NCBI GenBank assembly: GCA_910588635.1
Contig: CAJUPW010000013.1
Location: 9,770 to 73,769, forward strand
Length of the DNA: 64,000 nucleotides
Reading direction: 5' to 3'
Source: an uncultured Oscillospiraceae bacterium
Lineage (GTDB): Bacteria; Bacillota; Clostridia; Oscillospirales; Oscillospiraceae
Below, one piece after another: positions 40,644-49,016 of the stretch; the first letter of the stretch is position 1, and every line of letters begins with the position of its first letter. Under the pieces are notes generated by a model. The model was not told the DNA's origin. It saw only the letters and a program-made list of their open reading frames with translations, and did not search any database. The translations under genes were made by a program, and so were the position numbers.

Positions 40644-41321
40644 GTGCCCACCGCAACATTTTTTCGTTTGCCGGAGGAGAAGCGGGAGAGGCTGATCGAC
40701 GCCTGCTGGGATGAGCTGACCCGGGTCCGGTTTACCGATGTGTCCATCAACCGGATCATTGCGGCGGCCCGCATTCCACGGGGCAGCTTCTACCAGTATT
40801 TTAACGACAAAGAGGACCTGATCCGCTATCTTCTGGAGGATATGCGGCAGTATTTCATCGCGCTGCTGCGAAATATCCTGGAGGAAACGGGAGGAGATCT
40901 GTTTGCCTTGCCTCTGGCGGCCTATGACCGCTTCATCAGCCGGCAGGGGCATACCGACCCCATGCTGGCCCTGTTTATTCGGCTGCTGGTGTTGAACAAG
41001 GGGCTGGACCTGCAAAGCTTTATCAGCCCTGACCGGGGATTTTTGATTGGCGAGCCGCGGCGGTTCCTCCCTGATCCGCTGTGGGAGGCGGTGGACGCCT
41101 CCAAGCTACGGGAGAACAGCCGGGAATATGCCGATCAGGTCTTTCACATGACCTGTGCGGTGCTGGCTTTTGCCATTGTTGAGACGCTGCAGTGCTCCGG
41201 GAAATCGGATCAGCCCCAGTCCCCGGCCCAGACCGCCCAGGTGCGGGAAATGACCAAAGTACGTACGGACCTGCTCCGCTACGGCGGAGCGGCGGAGGGA
41301 TATAAGGAGGAAACCGTATGA
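40644..41321 (+). CDS. TetR/AcrR-family transcriptional regulator
   Basis: A 225-residue TetR regulator. The DNA-binding domain is at about residues 10-60: EKRERLIDACWDELTRVRFT, then INRIIAAARIPRGSFYQYFN, the classic helix-turn-helix ending. The C-terminal ligand domain (60-200) is unique, as usual. GTG 40644 is chosen, with a GAGGAGGGAG site directly upstream; an ATG-led frame from 40596 would run through the operators. The stop overlaps the TolC-like gene (ATGA). It likely represses its own operon until an efflux substrate binds. Confidence 0.92.
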   Translation: MPTATFFRLPEEKRERLIDACWDELTRVRFTDVSINRIIAAARIPRGSFYQYFNDKEDLIRYLLEDMRQYFIALLRNILEETGGDLFALPLAAYDRFISRQGHTDPMLALFIRLLVLNKGLDLQSFISPDRGFLIGEPRRFLPDPLWEAVDASKLRENSREYADQVFHMTCAVLAFAIVETLQCSGKSDQPQSPAQTAQVREMTKVRTDLLRYGGAAEGYKEETV

Positions 41322-42616
41322 AGAGACAAACCCTGTCGCTTGCGCTGGCGGCGGCACTGGCCCTGTCGCTGCTGGGCGGCGCCGCTCTGGCCGCGGAGGC
41401 CCCGGAGACGGAGGCGCCCCAGCCCCCTGCGGAGGAGTACATACCAGACCCGGTGGGGTCCATCACCTTCGGCAATCTGTCCCGGCGGATGCACGAGAGC
41501 AATTTACAGGTGCGGTCCATCCAGGAGAACATCGACATCCTGGAGGAGCTGGACTACGATGATCTGAAGGATGACCTGCGCGTTCAGCTCAACGAGATCG
41601 CCGGCGCTCAGTGGGGCCTGGTCGTGAGCTCCAGTGCGCTGAAGGATTTAAGCCAGCTGTATCCGGATCAGTTTGAATACAGCGATTACGAGTACCACAG
41701 CGCCTATGACCAGATGGACAAGGCCTATAACGCCGTGCGGGAGCAGTATGACGCCATCAAGGAGGGCGACATGCAAAAGAACAACGCCGACACCGTCCGG
41801 CAGCTGAAAAATCTGCAGAACCAGATCGTCATGGCCGGCGAGACCACCTATATTGCCCTGGCCGCCATGGAGCTGCAGCAGGACGGGCTGGAGCGGCAGC
41901 TGGCCGCTCTGGACCGGCAGATCACGGAGCTGGACCTGCGCTATGAGCTGGGCCACATCTCCTCTCTGACGCTGAAGCAGGCCAGGTCGGGGCGGGCCTC
42001 CCTGAACAGCGGCCTGGCCACCCTGGGGATGAATCTGGATGTCTACAAGGGCCAGCTGGAGCTGCTCATCGGGGCGGAAATTACCGGGAGCATCTCCCTG
42101 GGGGGCTTGCCCGCCGTCAGTCAGGAAGAGCTGGACGCCATGGACCTGGAGAAGGACCTGGAGACCGCCAAGGCCAACAGCTGGGCGCTGTACGAGGCCG
42201 CCGAGACCCACAAGGAGGCCAGGGAGAAGTACAACGGCTACGGCGGCGACTACGGCCAGAGCTACGCGGCCGACGGTGACAGAGCCTACACCCAGGCCCG
42301 GCATACCTACTACTCCGCAAAATATAATTATGACAATACGGTGCAGAACTTCGAGCTGGGCCTGCGCGGCCTGTATCTCAAGGTGAAGGACTGCAGGCAG
42401 ATTCTCTCCGCCGCCCGGACCGCCCTGGCGGTAGAGCAGGACAATTACGCCGTGGCCCAGCTGAAGCAGAGCCAGGGAACGCTCTCCCAGAACGCCCTTT
42501 TGGAGGCCGGGGATAAGCTGAAGGAGGCCCGGGAGAAGGCGGCGGGAGCCGAAAACGACCTGTTCTCCGCCTACAACGCCTACCGCTGGGCCGTGGACTA
42601 CGGCATCTTGAACTAA
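41318..42616 (+). CDS. TolC-like (outer-membrane-efflux-type) helical protein
   Basis: A 432-residue exported protein with a signal peptide (about residues 1-26, cut near ALAAEAP) and long amphipathic helices arranged in two similar halves (about 55-250 and 280-430), the layout of TolC-family channel proteins. Stretches such as QLAALDRQITELDLRYELGH and NALLEAGDKLKEAREKAAG match that family's coiled-coil repeats. It is encoded between a TetR regulator and the adaptor and pump genes. Gram-positive cells have no outer membrane, so it may work as a periplasm-like or wall-spanning channel component, or be membrane-tethered. No lipobox was seen. TolC membership is judged from layout and context. 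Confidence 0.78.
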   Translation: MKRQTLSLALAAALALSLLGGAALAAEAPETEAPQPPAEEYIPDPVGSITFGNLSRRMHESNLQVRSIQENIDILEELDYDDLKDDLRVQLNEIAGAQWGLVVSSSALKDLSQLYPDQFEYSDYEYHSAYDQMDKAYNAVREQYDAIKEGDMQKNNADTVRQLKNLQNQIVMAGETTYIALAAMELQQDGLERQLAALDRQITELDLRYELGHISSLTLKQARSGRASLNSGLATLGMNLDVYKGQLELLIGAEITGSISLGGLPAVSQEELDAMDLEKDLETAKANSWALYEAAETHKEAREKYNGYGGDYGQSYAADGDRAYTQARHTYYSAKYNYDNTVQNFELGLRGLYLKVKDCRQILSAARTALAVEQDNYAVAQLKQSQGTLSQNALLEAGDKLKEAREKAAGAENDLFSAYNAYRWAVDYGILN

Positions 42617-42630
42617 AAGGAGACCGCCCT

Positions 42631-43803
42631 ATGAAGCAGAAACGAATCATTTCAATTGTCCTGGCCGCAGCTCTCGCCCTGAGCCTTACCGCCTGCCGGC
42701 AGGAGGCGGACGCGGAGGGCGGCGACGGAGACGCCGCCGCCGGCGTGGCCGTCCAGGTCCAGGAGGTAAAGCAGGACACCATTTCCACCGAGAACAAGGT
42801 GTCCGGCCGGGTGGCCGCCAACGGGCAGGAGTCGGTCTTTGTGGCAGCCCAGGCCCAGTGCACCGCCGTCTATGTGGAGGTGGGGGACTGGGTCGCTGCC
42901 GGGGATGTGCTGTGCGCCCTGGATATGGCCAGCACTCTGTCCTCCTACAGTGCGGCCAACATTACCTACAGCTCCGCCGTCCAGAGCTACAACGACCAGG
43001 CGGCTATTTTCGATAAGCAGATTGCTTTGGCGGAGAAAAACGTCAGCGATTTGAAGGCCCTGTTTGAGATCGGCGCCGCCTCCCAGATGGAGATCGACCA
43101 GGCGGAGCTGTCCCTCCAGAGCGCCCAGGCCCAGCGGGACGCCACCTTGGCCCAGCTGGAGGCGGGGATGCAGAGCTACAAGGCCAACGTGGAGCAGCTT
43201 TCCGCCGTGCTGGAGAACGTGGACAGCCAGGGCAATGTGATTGCCCCCATCTCAGGCACCATCCTCACCCTGAACGCGGTGGAGAGCAGCTACGTCACGG
43301 CGTCCATGCCGGTGGCCGTCATCGACGGGGCCGACCGGATGGAGATCGTCGTCTCCGTGTCCGAGGCCCTGGTGCCCAAGCTGGCCCGGGGGGACGAGGT
43401 GGATGTGTCCATCAGCGCGCTGAACGTCCAGCTGGTGGGCAGCATCAAGCAGCTGGAACGCAGCGCCAGCATGCAGACCAAACTGTACAACGTCACCATC
43501 TCCATCGACGAGGACGTGGACGGCCTGCTGTCCGGCATGTTTGCCGACGTGTCCTTCCGCACCGACACCTCCGCCAACGCCATCGTCATCCCCACCGAGG
43601 CCATCCTCACCGGCAACGGGGTGCAGCACGTCTTTGTGGTGGAGAATAACGCCGCCCGCTATGTGGAGATCACCGCCGGCCTGACGGGCAGCGGCGTCAC
43701 CGAGGTCACCTCCGGACTGAATGCCGGCGACATGCTGGTCACCGTGGGGCAGGCCTATCTGTCCGACGGCGACGCCGTGCGGATCGTATCCGGGGAGGAC
43801 TGA
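42631..43803 (+). CDS. RND efflux adaptor lipoprotein (HlyD/MFP type)
   Basis: A 390-residue membrane-fusion protein. The lipobox LSLTAC ends at Cys22, then come the barrel-sandwich halves (VAAQAQCTAVYVEVGDWVAAG at 71-91 and NVIAPISGTILTLNAVE at about 203-219), a helical hairpin between them (about 105-195: LAEKNVSDLKALFEIGAASQ, QSAQAQRDATLAQLEAGMQS), a beta-barrel and the membrane-proximal domain (ANAIVIPTEAILTGNG). It links the pump to the TolC-like protein. It is 14 bases after the TolC-like gene with an AAGGAG site. Confidence 0.92.
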   Translation: MKQKRIISIVLAAALALSLTACRQEADAEGGDGDAAAGVAVQVQEVKQDTISTENKVSGRVAANGQESVFVAAQAQCTAVYVEVGDWVAAGDVLCALDMASTLSSYSAANITYSSAVQSYNDQAAIFDKQIALAEKNVSDLKALFEIGAASQMEIDQAELSLQSAQAQRDATLAQLEAGMQSYKANVEQLSAVLENVDSQGNVIAPISGTILTLNAVESSYVTASMPVAVIDGADRMEIVVSVSEALVPKLARGDEVDVSISALNVQLVGSIKQLERSASMQTKLYNVTISIDEDVDGLLSGMFADVSFRTDTSANAIVIPTEAILTGNGVQHVFVVENNAARYVEITAGLTGSGVTEVTSGLNAGDMLVTVGQAYLSDGDAVRIVSGED

Positions 43804-43808
43804 GGCCG

Positions 43809-46800
43809 GTGAGTAATATCGCGAAATTCTGTATCAAGCACAGAGTCACCACCCTGATGGCGGTCATCATGATCTCCATTTTCGGCGTGGTCTTTACCAC
43901 CCGGCTGCAGCTGGCCCTCCTTCCGGATATGGAGGCCCCCGCCGCCATCGTCATGTGCTATTTCAACGGAGCCACCCCCTCCGACATGGAGGAGCTGGTC
44001 ACCCGCCCCTTGGAGTCGGCCGTCATGTCGGTGTCTGGGGTGGACGGGGTACGCTCCACCTCCTCCGACGGGGTGAGCCAGGTGCAGATCACCTATGTGG
44101 AGGGCACCAACCTGGACATTGCCGCCACCAAGCTGCGGGAGCAGTTTGACCGGCTGTCCCTGCCCGACGGGGCCATGGACCCCATCATCATCAACATCAA
44201 CATCGGCGATCTGATGCCCTCCGCCATGATCGCCCTCCGGGGGGAGGACCTGGCCGACCTCCAGGCCCTGGCCGAGGACACGGTGACCCCCGCCCTGGAG
44301 CGGATCAAGGGGGTGGCCCAGGTGACCGTCTCCGGCGGCGTCAAGCAGCAGATTTCCGTGGAGGTGGACCCCACCCGGGCCTCCGGCTTCGGGCTGTCCA
44401 ACTCCTATATCGCCCAGATTCTCACGGCGGAGAACCTGCTCTTCCCTGGGGGCGACATGCACAACGGCTCCCAGACCCTCACCGTCACCACCGACGCAAA
44501 GCTCCAGACGGTGGAGGATGTGGCCAACGTGATTATCCCCCTCCAGACCGGGGGGACCGTCCGGCTGTCCGAGGTGGCCAGCGTAAGGCTGGAGACCGGC
44601 GACCCCGAGGCGGTGGCCAAGACGGACGGCTCTGCCTGCGTGGTGCTCCAGGTATCCAAGCAGTCGGGGGCCAACGAGGTGTCCACCGCCGACGCGGTGG
44701 TGGAGGAGATGGCCAAGCTCCGGGCCAAGAACGGCGCGGTGGAGTATACAGTGCTGTACACCGCCTCTGACTATATCAACATGGCGGTGAACGCCGCCAT
44801 GAGCAATATCGAGATGGGGGTCGTCCTGGCCGCCGTGGTGGTCTTTCTCTTCCTGCGCCGCTGGGGCGCCACCGCCGCCATCGCCGTGTCCATGCCCGTG
44901 TGCATCCTCACGGTGTTCGTGCTGATGAATGTGTTCCACCTCACCCTGAACATGATGTCCCTGGGGGGCATCGCCATGGGCGTGGGCATGATCGTGGACA
45001 ACTCCATTGTGGTGCTGGAGAACATCTACCGCTACTCCGCCGAGGGCCACAGCCGCATGGAATCCTGTGTGGACGGGACAAAGGAGGTCTTTACCTCCCT
45101 CACCGCGTCCACGCTCACCACCGTGGCCGTCTTTCTGCCCCTGGGACTCTCCGGCGGCATGGCCGGGATGCTCTTTGACGACTTCTGCCTGACCATCTCC
45201 TTCCTGATCCTGGCCTCCCTGGTCATCGCCGTCACTCTGGTGCCCCTGCTGTGCTACTTCCTGCTGGACGAGAAGAAGGTCCACGAGCACGCCCTGAAAA
45301 AGGCGGAGAAAAAGGCGAAGCGGCACGCCGAGGGCAAGCGGAGCCTGGGCGCCCGGCTGAATGAGGTCTATACCCGGCTGCTGGGCTACTTTGTCAGCCA
45401 CCTGTGGGTGGGAATGCTGGCCTCCGCGGCCCTGGTGGCCATCTTCATCGCCGCCTGCATGTCCACCAAGATGGTGCTCATGCCCGCCATGGACCAGGGC
45501 ATGGTGCAGATTTCCGTCAGCACCCCTGTGGGCTCCGAGGTGAAGGACACCACCGCCATCGCGGACCGCATCGTGGACCTGGCCATTGAAAACGTTCCTG
45601 AGCTGGAATCGATTTACCACATCACCCAGCCCGAGAGCTCCTCCGTCAACCTGGTGTTGTCCGACAAGGAGGACCGGGAGCGAAGCTGCGACGACGTGGC
45701 CCAGGCCATGCGGGAGCTGACCCGGGATATTGCCGGGTGCGAGATCGCCGTTGCCGCCTCCGACATGACCGCCCTGATGGGCAGCGGCTCGGACATCAGC
45801 GTGGATATCTCCGGAAACGACTACGAGACCCTAACCATGATCGCCCGGGACCTGGCCGGTCAGATCAGCCTGCTGCCCGACGCGGTGGACGTGACCACCT
45901 CCATCGCCAAGGAGGTCAAGCAGGTGAAAATCACCATGAACCGGGAGGCCGCTTCCCAGTACGGCCTCACCGCCGCCGCCGTGGGCGCCGCGGTCCGGTC
46001 TGAGCTGTCCGGCTCCACCGCCACCACCGTTACCATCAACAACAAGGAGCTGGACGTGGTGGTCAAGGGCGACGGCCGCTCCGCCGCCAGCCTGGACGCT
46101 TTGAAGTCCATGCCTGTCGCCTCCGCCTTCGGCGGAACGGTGCCCCTGTCCTCCGTGGCCGACGTGAACATTGAGCTGGCCCCCCAGAGCATCACCCGGG
46201 TCAACCAGTCCCGGCAGATTTCGGTTATCGGGGACACCATCAGCGGAGATACCACCGCCATTACCCGGGAAATCCGGAAGATTCTGAACAACTACACCCT
46301 CCCCGACGGCTATACCGCCGCCATTTCGGGCGCCTATGAGGACATGATGGACAGCTTCGGCGACCTGCTGCTGGCCCTTGTGGTGGCTCTGGGCCTGGTG
46401 TACTTCGTGCTGGCCTCCCAGTTCGAGTCCTTCCTCATGCCCGTCATCGTCATGATGATCCTGCCTGTGGCCTTTACCGGAGCCCTGTTCGCCCTACCCC
46501 TCACCGGGCGGGACCTGTCCATGATCTCCCTGGTGGCCCTCATAATGCTGGCCGGCACGGTGGTCAACGCCTCCATCATTCTGGTGGACTACATCCGCCA
46601 GCGCCGGGAGCAGGGGGAGAGCCGGGTGGACGCCATCCTCCACGCCTGCCCCTTGCGTATCCGGCCCGTGCTGATGACCACCCTGACCACCATTCTGGCC
46701 CTGGTGCCCATGGCCCTGGGTCTGTCCGAGGGGGCCGCCGAGATGATGAGCGATATGAGCATCACCATGATCTCCGGCATGGTCATCTCCACCGTGATTA

Positions 46801-46931
46801 CCTTGCTGTTTACCCCGGTGTACTACTCCGTCATCGACGATTTGAGCCATATCTTCTCCCGGAAGAAGAAAAAACAGCCTCCCACTCAGCCGCCTGCTGA
46901 GGAGGAATCCGCCCCCGCAGCAGTGGAATAA
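43809..46931 (+). CDS. RND multidrug efflux permease (HAE1/AcrB type)
   Basis: A 1040-residue RND pump with twelve membrane helices in two halves and two large exposed porter loops (about residues 35-330 and 540-840). The TM4 relay motif GMIVDNSIVVLEN has the proton-relay aspartate; PSDMEELVTRPLESA and QFESFLMPVIVMMILP are typical of the HAE class. It exports hydrophobic drugs, bile acids or similar amphiphiles by proton exchange. GTG 43809 starts 5 bases after the adaptor gene. It is regulated by the TetR-type repressor of the operon. In Gram-positive relatives, SwrC (YerP) is the known example of this class. Confidence 0.95.
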   Translation: MSNIAKFCIKHRVTTLMAVIMISIFGVVFTTRLQLALLPDMEAPAAIVMCYFNGATPSDMEELVTRPLESAVMSVSGVDGVRSTSSDGVSQVQITYVEGTNLDIAATKLREQFDRLSLPDGAMDPIIININIGDLMPSAMIALRGEDLADLQALAEDTVTPALERIKGVAQVTVSGGVKQQISVEVDPTRASGFGLSNSYIAQILTAENLLFPGGDMHNGSQTLTVTTDAKLQTVEDVANVIIPLQTGGTVRLSEVASVRLETGDPEAVAKTDGSACVVLQVSKQSGANEVSTADAVVEEMAKLRAKNGAVEYTVLYTASDYINMAVNAAMSNIEMGVVLAAVVVFLFLRRWGATAAIAVSMPVCILTVFVLMNVFHLTLNMMSLGGIAMGVGMIVDNSIVVLENIYRYSAEGHSRMESCVDGTKEVFTSLTASTLTTVAVFLPLGLSGGMAGMLFDDFCLTISFLILASLVIAVTLVPLLCYFLLDEKKVHEHALKKAEKKAKRHAEGKRSLGARLNEVYTRLLGYFVSHLWVGMLASAALVAIFIAACMSTKMVLMPAMDQGMVQISVSTPVGSEVKDTTAIADRIVDLAIENVPELESIYHITQPESSSVNLVLSDKEDRERSCDDVAQAMRELTRDIAGCEIAVAASDMTALMGSGSDISVDISGNDYETLTMIARDLAGQISLLPDAVDVTTSIAKEVKQVKITMNREAASQYGLTAAAVGAAVRSELSGSTATTVTINNKELDVVVKGDGRSAASLDALKSMPVASAFGGTVPLSSVADVNIELAPQSITRVNQSRQISVIGDTISGDTTAITREIRKILNNYTLPDGYTAAISGAYEDMMDSFGDLLLALVVALGLVYFVLASQFESFLMPVIVMMILPVAFTGALFALPLTGRDLSMISLVALIMLAGTVVNASIILVDYIRQRREQGESRVDAILHACPLRIRPVLMTTLTTILALVPMALGLSEGAAEMMSDMSITMISGMVISTVITLLFTPVYYSVIDDLSHIFSRKKKKQPPTQPPAEEESAPAAVE

Positions 46932-46938
46932 GCGCAAA

Positions 46939-46963
46939 AAGGCCCCGCCGGCGGCGGGGCCTT
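46939..46963. terminator. Bidirectional terminator after the RND operon
   Basis: AAGGCCCCGCC/GGCGGGGCCTT, 11 bp perfect, 3-base loop, with an A-run before; on the minus strand it is followed by a T-run, so it can also end the nadE message. Confidence 0.85.
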
Positions 46964-46972
46964 CCTCTGTCC

Positions 46973-48916
46973 TTATAGAGATTCCAATTCCTTCATCCAC
47001 AGGGCGTTCACTGCGTCCGACGGCATCCGCCAGTCGCCCCGGGGGGAGAGGGCCAGGGAACCCACCTTGGGCCCGTCGGGGAGGCAGGAGCGCTTGAACT
47101 GCTGGGCGAAGAAGCGGCGGTAGAAGTTTTTCAGCCATTTGAGGATGGTCTCCCGGTCATAGTCCTCCCCCAGGGCGGCGGCCGCCAGACGGAACACCTT
47201 CCGGGGGGAGAAGCCCCAGCGCAGGGCGTAGTACAGGAAGAAGTCATGGAGCTCGTAGGGGCCCACCAGGTCCTCGGTCCTCTGGGCGATCTCCCCCTCC
47301 TTGGGGGGGAGCAGCTCAGGAGAGACGGGGGTGTCCAGAATGTCCCGGAGGACGGCGGCCAGCCGGGGGTCCTTCTCCTGGGCCTCGTCAGCGGCGTAGC
47401 CGGTGAGGTGGCGCACCAGGGTCTTGGGGATGGAGCCGTTTACGCCGTACATGGACATGTGGTCGCCGTTGTAGGTGGCCCAGCCCAGGGCCAGCTCGCT
47501 GAGGTCGCCGGTTCCGATGACCAGCCCCCCCCGCTGATTGGCCAGGTCCATCAGTACCTGAGTGCGCTCCCGGGCCTGGCCGTTCTCGAAGGTGACCGAC
47601 AAGTCCTCCATGGACTGACCGATGTCCCGGAAATGGACCCGCACCGCCTCGCCGATGTCCACCGTGCGGAAATGGGCGCCGACGCGCTCGGCCAGCACCT
47701 GGGCGTTGGATTTGGTGCGGGAGGTGGTGCCGAAGCAAGGCATGGTGACGGCCAGAATGTCTGACCGGGGCCGGTCCAGCAGGTCGAAGGCCCGGGCGGT
47801 GATGAGCAGGGCCAGGGTGGAGTCCAGCCCGCCGGACAGCCCCACCACGGCGCAGGAGGCCCGGGTGTGCTCCAGCCGCTTCTTCAGCCCCAGGGCGGCG
47901 ATGGTGAAAATTTCCTCGCACCGCTCCCGCCGGTCCGTGCCGTCCTCGGGGACGAAGGGGTTTTTCCCGATGGGGCGGGTGAGGGCGGTGTCCACTGTTT
48001 TCAGGGCGAAGGAGGAGCGGCCGATGCCGATGGCGTGAGCCTCCTCCATGGGGTCGCGTCTGGGCGGGGCAAAGGTGTTCATCCGCCGCCGCTCAAAAAG
48101 CAACTTGTCCACATCAATTTCGCTGACAGTCAGCCCAGTGACAAAGCGGTTTTCCGCCAGCAGAGCCCCATTTTCCGCCACCAGGTTGTGCCCGGCAAAG
48201 ACCAGGTCGGTGGTGGACTCCCCCTCCCCGGCGTCAGCGTAGACGTAGCCGCACAGCAGACGGGCGGACTGACCCGTTACCAGTTGGCGGCGGTAGGCCG
48301 CCTTGCCCGCCGCCTCGTTGGAGGCGGAAAGATTCAGGATCAGGGTAGCCCCCGCCCGGGCCAAGGCGACGGAGGGCGGCTCCGAAGCCCACAGGTCCTC
48401 GCAGATCTCCACCCCCACCACCAGATTGGGCATGGTCTCGCACTCCCAAATCAAGTTATAGCCCAGGGGGACATTCTGTCCGCACAGCTTCACCATGGTG
48501 TCCAGTTCAGCCCCAGAGGTAAACCAGCGGGCCTCGTAGAACTCCCCGTAGTTGGGGATGTGGGTCTTGGGGACCAAAGCCAGCAGCTCTCCGCCGCACA
48601 TCACCGCTGCGCAGTTGCAGAGCTTTCCGTCCCATCGGTTCCGCACCGGCAGGCCCAGGGCGGCGAGCATGTTCAGGTCTTTAGTTTCCTCTAAAATGCG
48701 GCTCAGAGCGTTCTCCGCCCCCTGGAGGAGGGTGTCCTGCAAAAACAGGTCGCCGCAGGTGTAGCCGGTGACGCACAGCTCGGGCAGGGCCAGCACCTTC
48801 ACGCCCTGTTTCGCCGCCTCCCTCATCAGCCCGATGATCTGTTCCGCGTTGTATTCGCAGTCCGCCACCCTGATCCTCGGCGTCCCCGCCGCAACCTTGA
48901 TAAAGCCGTCCCGCAT
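46973..48916 (-). CDS. nadE: Glutamine-dependent NAD+ synthase
   Basis: A 647-residue two-domain enzyme making NAD+ from nicotinate adenine dinucleotide. The N-terminal nitrilase-like glutaminase (about 1-290) shows the Glu/Lys/Cys triad in VLALPELCVTGYT, LVPKTHIPNYGEFYE and LVVGVEICEDLWA. The C-terminal synthetase has the PP-loop SGGLDSTLALLI (about residue 366) and GTGDLSELALGW. ATG 48916 with a GGGGG site is used; the frame extends 59 codons upstream through the promoter. Its own promoter lies just upstream (48945-48973). Confidence 0.96.
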   Translation of the reverse strand: MRDGFIKVAAGTPRIRVADCEYNAEQIIGLMREAAKQGVKVLALPELCVTGYTCGDLFLQDTLLQGAENALSRILEETKDLNMLAALGLPVRNRWDGKLCNCAAVMCGGELLALVPKTHIPNYGEFYEARWFTSGAELDTMVKLCGQNVPLGYNLIWECETMPNLVVGVEICEDLWASEPPSVALARAGATLILNLSASNEAAGKAAYRRQLVTGQSARLLCGYVYADAGEGESTTDLVFAGHNLVAENGALLAENRFVTGLTVSEIDVDKLLFERRRMNTFAPPRRDPMEEAHAIGIGRSSFALKTVDTALTRPIGKNPFVPEDGTDRRERCEEIFTIAALGLKKRLEHTRASCAVVGLSGGLDSTLALLITARAFDLLDRPRSDILAVTMPCFGTTSRTKSNAQVLAERVGAHFRTVDIGEAVRVHFRDIGQSMEDLSVTFENGQARERTQVLMDLANQRGGLVIGTGDLSELALGWATYNGDHMSMYGVNGSIPKTLVRHLTGYAADEAQEKDPRLAAVLRDILDTPVSPELLPPKEGEIAQRTEDLVGPYELHDFFLYYALRWGFSPRKVFRLAAAALGEDYDRETILKWLKNFYRRFFAQQFKRSCLPDGPKVGSLALSPRGDWRMPSDAVNALWMKELESL

Positions 48917-48944
48917 AAGAGAGCCCCCTTTGTCCGTTTTTCCT

Positions 48945-48973
48945 ATCATATCCCAAATTTTTCGTGATTGCAA
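48945..48973 (-). promoter_or_regulatory. Promoter of nadE
   Basis: On the minus strand TTGCAA (48973-48968), 17-base spacer, TATGAT (48950-48945), 29 bases before the start codon. Confidence 0.7.
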
Positions 48974-48980
48974 GAAAATG

Positions 48981-49013
48981 ATGCGGGCGGCCAGTTTTCC
49001 GCCGGCCGCCTGC
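48981..49013 (-). terminator. Hairpin after the YgiQ gene
   Basis: GGCGGCC/GGCCGCC with extra GC pairs outside and an 11-base loop, just past the YgiQ stop on the minus strand, followed by CATTTTCTTG. Confidence 0.55.
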
Positions 49014-49016
49014 GCC

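Noticed and set aside
43755..45620. 621-codon open frame on the minus strand
   Set aside because: It is antisense to the RND pump gene and gives a His/Gly-rich translation without any motif.
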